Assembly (NCBI GenBank): GCA_964019165.1
Contig: OZ025278.1
Span: forward strand, 11,585,962-11,649,961
From: Mastigias papua
Lineage: Eukaryota; Cnidaria; Scyphozoa; Rhizostomeae; Mastigiidae
Reading direction: 5' to 3'
Length of the DNA stretch: 64,000 nt
In this document: positions 36,661 to 64,000 of the stretch, piece after piece
How the letters are laid out: each line of letters opens with the position of its first letter
Numbering within the stretch: the stretch's first letter is position 1
Made by a program: the position numbers and the translations under genes
The notes under the pieces: model-generated
Databases searched by the model: none
Seen by the model: only the letters and a program-made list of their open reading frames with translations
What the model was told of the DNA's origin: nothing

Positions 36661-37658
36661 TTATAATGTAGCACCAGGCACACGAGAAAAGATCTGAATT
36701 CTTCTCTTTGAGATTCAGGCAAAAATACACCTATTGTCACTCAGGCTAAGTCAAGAATAAATCTTAGATTCAAATCAGAAAATTGTGTAACTGGCAAAAT
36801 CGCATTATCATTTACGTGTCGATGGGGAGGAGATTTTGTGGAAATTTCCATAGGATTACACAGATTAGCTTCCACTCACATGAAGGAACCATTCATAGAG
36901 CGGTTGGCACAGACGACATACAAGATTATTAGAAGAAGTATAAATGCAACTCTCAACTAATACAGTTCTTAGAGGATATATTGTGGTGTGTACATACAGT
37001 TGATATGTTGCACTATGTAGTGAGTATTCCAAGAGTAGGGTTAATATCTTTGCACTGCAAACAAAATGAGTGCCACGAAACGACTGCCCTTTCAGCTGAT
37101 ACTTGTCAGAGTAGAATACGTCAGCAGATGATCACAAAGATTTGTATATCGGAAGGTTCATTTTAATCATCGTGCTGATGCTGTAAGCTCTGGCCCATGT
37201 CAATCAAAAAAGCTATAAATATTTGTCCGTTATATATGGTCTTCTTCAAAGCAAGGAGTATAGGATGAATGTGACAAGCAAGCTAACCAGCATAGCAAAC
37301 AGAGAATGACACTGTTTAAGGGAGAAAGGAGACCGACCAAAACTTTTACATGGAAATAACAGGCCAGAAAATTCTGAAAGGGAGAAGCCGCCAATGTTTT
37401 AAAGGAGCTGGGAAATGGAAAAAAATTGCCAAATTCCTAAGGGAGATAGGAGAAATTGTTAAATTTGTAAGTGATGAAGGACATTTAAGCGTTTGCTCCA
37501 ACCCATCCCAAACAAGCTGCCTTAAAAGTCCATAGATGTTCATACCATGGAAAAGATCAATGGCAAATTAAATTATGTTCAGAAATAAGCAAAAGCAAAT
37601 TGAACGCAAAAGAGATATTAACTAAAAATTGCACAAAATAAATAATCTACTATTTATC
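36661..37658. other. Intergenic stretch downstream of CCDC43, nothing recognised
   Basis: Short ORFs on both strands overlap at 37346-37543, without domain or splice evidence. Confidence 0.45.
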
Positions 37659-42500
<4,842 letters not shown>

Positions 42501-42883
42501 GGCAATGGATCATTCCCAATTTCCAGCCAGCCTCTATTTCATTCAATGAGCGAGATGGAGGGCGAGATTGCTACTCTTGAGTCCCAAATAAACGTCCCCC
42601 CCCCCCGATTAGTAACTTTTGGAAAAAATCCATCCAGGGCATCCTTATTCCAGACCCCCGTTCATACTCCACTTGCTGATTTACAAGGCACTCCATAATC
42701 CATTTGTTTTCAGCCTGAGCTGATACTTCCATATCCCGTTAAATCTTCTTGCTTCGCTTGCTGCTGGCTGCAGTAGCATGACCCCTCCATATTTCATCCC
42801 TTGTGGCATCCCTGACTCCCACTTCGGATCTTGAAAACCGTCTAGTTTTCCATGCTCCTTCTTAAAAGATGCGCCTCCCCTGT

Positions 42884-42946
42884 ACGCTTTCACAAGCTTT
42901 TTGGGTTCCCCCCCTTGAGGGCGTACGTACTTTTTGAATGGCCCCC
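42884..42946. mobile_element. Half copy of TACGTAC MITE
   Basis: GAGGGCGTACGTACTTTTTG and ATGGCCCCC match the right end of 3387-3712. Confidence 0.6.
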
Positions 42947-43468
42947 ATGTGAGCATGCTCATTGCCCTGGTATATTCTCGCGTGCATGCGTGGCTATACA
43001 ATAACTGAAAGCGTGGACTCCTGGCACCTACTTATTTGCAAGCGCAAGGTCTCGTCGAAAACTGTAATGCCCCGACCCTAGTCGAAACGCAGATGGGGAC
43101 TGAAGCCCAGGACTCTCCCTCTTCTACAGCCAGACCTGTCTGCAACTCTGATCAGGGTTTCTTTAAGCAAACTTTAGAGCACAATCAAAATGCACCTGAC
43201 ATGCATGCACCAAAATTATGCATGTTTTGCCATGCTTATGGGAAGTACCATAGATACATGGCACATTACTGTATATTGAATCTTTTTAGCTAAATGTATG
43301 ATGGAATCTGCAAACACTACTCTCAGAATTGCACTCAAAATTTAAGAACTGCAAATTTTGTGTAGAAGTGTACATTGAAAAGCCCTGGCCGTGATTAGAG
43401 TAGGTACTTCACGATTTCAGAGTCTCGTGAAAATCGAAATGTAGCAAATTAATAAAAAGCTATACTTT

Positions 43469-43744
43469 GTGTTTAGGCCAACAGGTAGAGCTGCAATGCA
43501 ACTTGCTGTCCACCTTATCAGAACCAAAGTCAGGGATAGCGCCGAGGAGGATAAGGGGGACTATAATCTCCCGTCGGAGATTGCTAGCTCCACTTTCTCT
43601 GTTCTGAGTTATATTACTAGTTCTAATGCCGTGCTAACAGTACTTTGGCCTACTCTTCTGAAGAGACAGCCCCCCTCGTCGGAAGATTCCTGCTGCTGCG
43701 TCTGTTCAAAACCTCAGCGTATATTCATTGATAGCATTCAATGA
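43469..43744 (+). CDS. Unassigned ORF, possible exon
   Basis: 91 codons with mixed composition (MQLAVHLIRTKVRDSAEED, then STFSVLSYITSSNAVLTVL, then DSCCCVCSKP). TTGTGTTTAG just upstream looks like an acceptor. I recognise no family and find no partner exon. It could be a relic of a mobile element or of a gene. Confidence 0.25.
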   Translation: MFRPTGRAAMQLAVHLIRTKVRDSAEEDKGDYNLPSEIASSTFSVLSYITSSNAVLTVLWPTLLKRQPPSSEDSCCCVCSKPQRIFIDSIQ

Positions 43745-45174
43745 AAATGTCTTTTACAAAATATGCAGTTACTAGAGTTATTTTTCCAATTTTATACAAA
43801 TTCTACTAACATTTTACATTCTTTCAACTCAATACTCTCCGTGCAATGAAATGATCGTTCACACATTCGCAAGCTGGTTTTATTTTCAGGAGTGTAACGA
43901 TCGCATTTGTTTTGTTAAAATCTGTTTTATGAAGCATGGGTTGAGGCCTTGTGTTGTCTTATGAAGCCTTTATCACAGCCAGCTGCAGATTGCACTGATG
44001 AGCTACCAGCAATTCCTCTTTTTAAGTTGTTTTTGTTCCTAATCACTGCTTTTACAATTTCTTAATATCCTTTATTGGACTCTGTAAATTGTGGCATTTG
44101 TCTCTCTGTCATGAATTATCCATATCAATGGATGGTAATTACGAAGTCTTTCGTGGGTTCAAATTTGTATTGTCAATAAAACTTTGAATCCACGAAAGAA
44201 TTGGTAAGTACTTACAATGTACCTTATATCCATATAATTAAAGAAAGGGACTAGCTAGAGCATTTGGTAGGCCTTTATTCATAAGCATGGACATAGGGGA
44301 GCTTTAAATTTACAGGGCTGCAAACTATCTGTCTGAATCACTGATTTGTTGCCCGAATTGGTTGTTACATAGCCGTATTGAGCTGCAGCTACTCTCGGTA
44401 CAAAATATGTTTTATAAAGAAATTGCCCAACTGGAGGGAAGCTGCAGTGCCTCAGCCTACCACCCCACACCTATGCAAATCTTGTATCACAAGTTGCAAT
44501 AAACTTTTCTCTTTGATACTGCCATGACACTCTCTTGCTACCAAAATTAACTGATGTCACGTGAACTTAAGAACCAAAGACAATTAAGTATTGGAGATTT
44601 CGTTACTGAGTTTGAGCAACAAATATGTCAAACTAGCCCAACACACCATTAGGGATTTAGGCAAGAGAAGAGGATGAATCCCAAAAGTTTTAGAGGAGGT
44701 CCTAAAATTGAATTTCTTTATTATTGTATATTGTATTACTGAGTCAAGTTTCGCCCCTTGATAGGAGTCCTATTCATACCTTCAACAACCGAACACAGTT
44801 TCATGCAAAAAAAGAAGTGCCTTTTTATCCACCAGAATTCTCAATTGCTAAAAGTTCTCTATTTTACTTTATAGTTTCTTGCCTTTTTTATAGTTTGTTA
44901 TTTTTTCCTATCCATTTTTTGCAGATGCTTGCAGTGGCAGCAATGAATTGTGGGTAAGTTGCGAAATTTTGAGGTTGGAGCTTGGCGGGTTCTGTTTGAA
45001 AAAAATTGATTCTGCTGCAGGTGGTTGGCATTCAAATATTAGACAACAAACATCTATTTTTGAGCATTCTAAATCTTCGAAACAATGCATGCATATCGCA
45101 CTTTACTTTGGACGTTTATTTTTCTTCGTTATTCTATATGAAATGCCAAAAGTCTGTTAGGAAAAGACCAAGAT

Positions 45175-63955
<18,781 letters not shown>

Positions 63956-64000
63956 TAAGTATTGATGGATTTTCTCGGAAATATTCTGGTATGCTGCATT

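Larger units (their letters stand above)
42501..45174. other. Divergent intergenic region between CCDC43 and PASK
   Basis: Contains a half TACGTAC MITE (42884-42946), C-run material at 42596-42607, the possible repeat at 43170-43390, an unassigned ORF at 43469-43744, and candidate PASK upstream sequence. Promoters for both genes should lie here, but I cannot place them. Confidence 0.5.

Noticed and set aside
42681..43001. 106-codon minus-strand ORF
   Set aside because: Part of it reads through a TACGTAC MITE end; no family seen.
44924..44951. Possible 28-bp PASK 5' exon (TTTTTTGCAG before, GTAAGT after)
   Set aside because: Good splice-like borders but too short and non-coding to support without transcript data.

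Overview
This is AT-rich animal (metazoan) nuclear DNA: split genes with GT-AG introns, a eukaryotic type II tRNA-Leu, a piece of 18S rRNA, long dinucleotide arrays and many small non-coding transposons. The gene content and repeat style suggest a marine invertebrate, perhaps a cnidarian or another early-branching animal, but nothing here fixes the species. Nearly all short ORFs are noise in introns, repeats or intergenic DNA.

Four protein genes can be read. (1) A single-coding-exon gene at 12596-13222 (+) for a 208-aa multi-pass membrane protein of the DUF1295 / steroid 5-alpha-reductase-like / isoprenylcysteine-methyltransferase-like fold. (2) A seven-exon gene at 31836-18764 (-) for a 240-aa membrane-anchored RING-H2 E3 ubiquitin ligase; all splice phases close (723 nt). 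(3) CCDC43 in four exons at 42500-37659 (-), 197 aa. (4) PASK, the PAS-domain serine/threonine kinase, in at least fifteen coding exons from 45175 to the right edge (+). It has PAS-A, a second PAS region, a long acidic linker in one 1,052-nt exon, and most of the kinase domain; the 3' end lies outside the window. CCDC43 and PASK are divergent, with about 2.7 kb between their start codons. A tRNA-Leu(UAG) gene lies antisense in a PASK intron, 45 bp before exon 6. No joint pathway links the four genes. PASK is a nutrient-sensing kinase and the RING protein would act in membrane-linked ubiquitination; they are simply neighbours.

Layout: 0.7-1.8 kb, decayed non-LTR reverse transcriptase; 1.8-9.7 kb, intergenic with MITEs; 9.7-13.2 kb, DUF1295 gene and a hAT-like MITE; 13.2-18.7 kb, intergenic with a composite MITE holding an 18S rRNA piece and a nested hAT-like element; 18.7-31.9 kb, RING gene with repeat-filled introns; 32-37.6 kb, intergenic repeats and a SINE; 37.6-42.5 kb, CCDC43 with a large block of AT/CA arrays in its third intron; 42.5-45.2 kb, divergent intergenic region; 45.2-64 kb, PASK with a tRNA, MITEs, microsatellites, a second RT relic and a SINE.

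The most unusual signal is a group of non-coding elements bounded by TA and CACGCTTTTTTATAAG-like termini. In each, the short word at the terminus (AAGGAAC, AAGAAAC, AAGAAAAT or AAGAATA) is repeated many times inside, and the word changes between subfamilies as if in concert. Next come hammerhead-ribozyme-like motifs at the edges of the AT arrays, with apparent compensatory changes in one stem, and a MITE that carries an 18S rRNA fragment.
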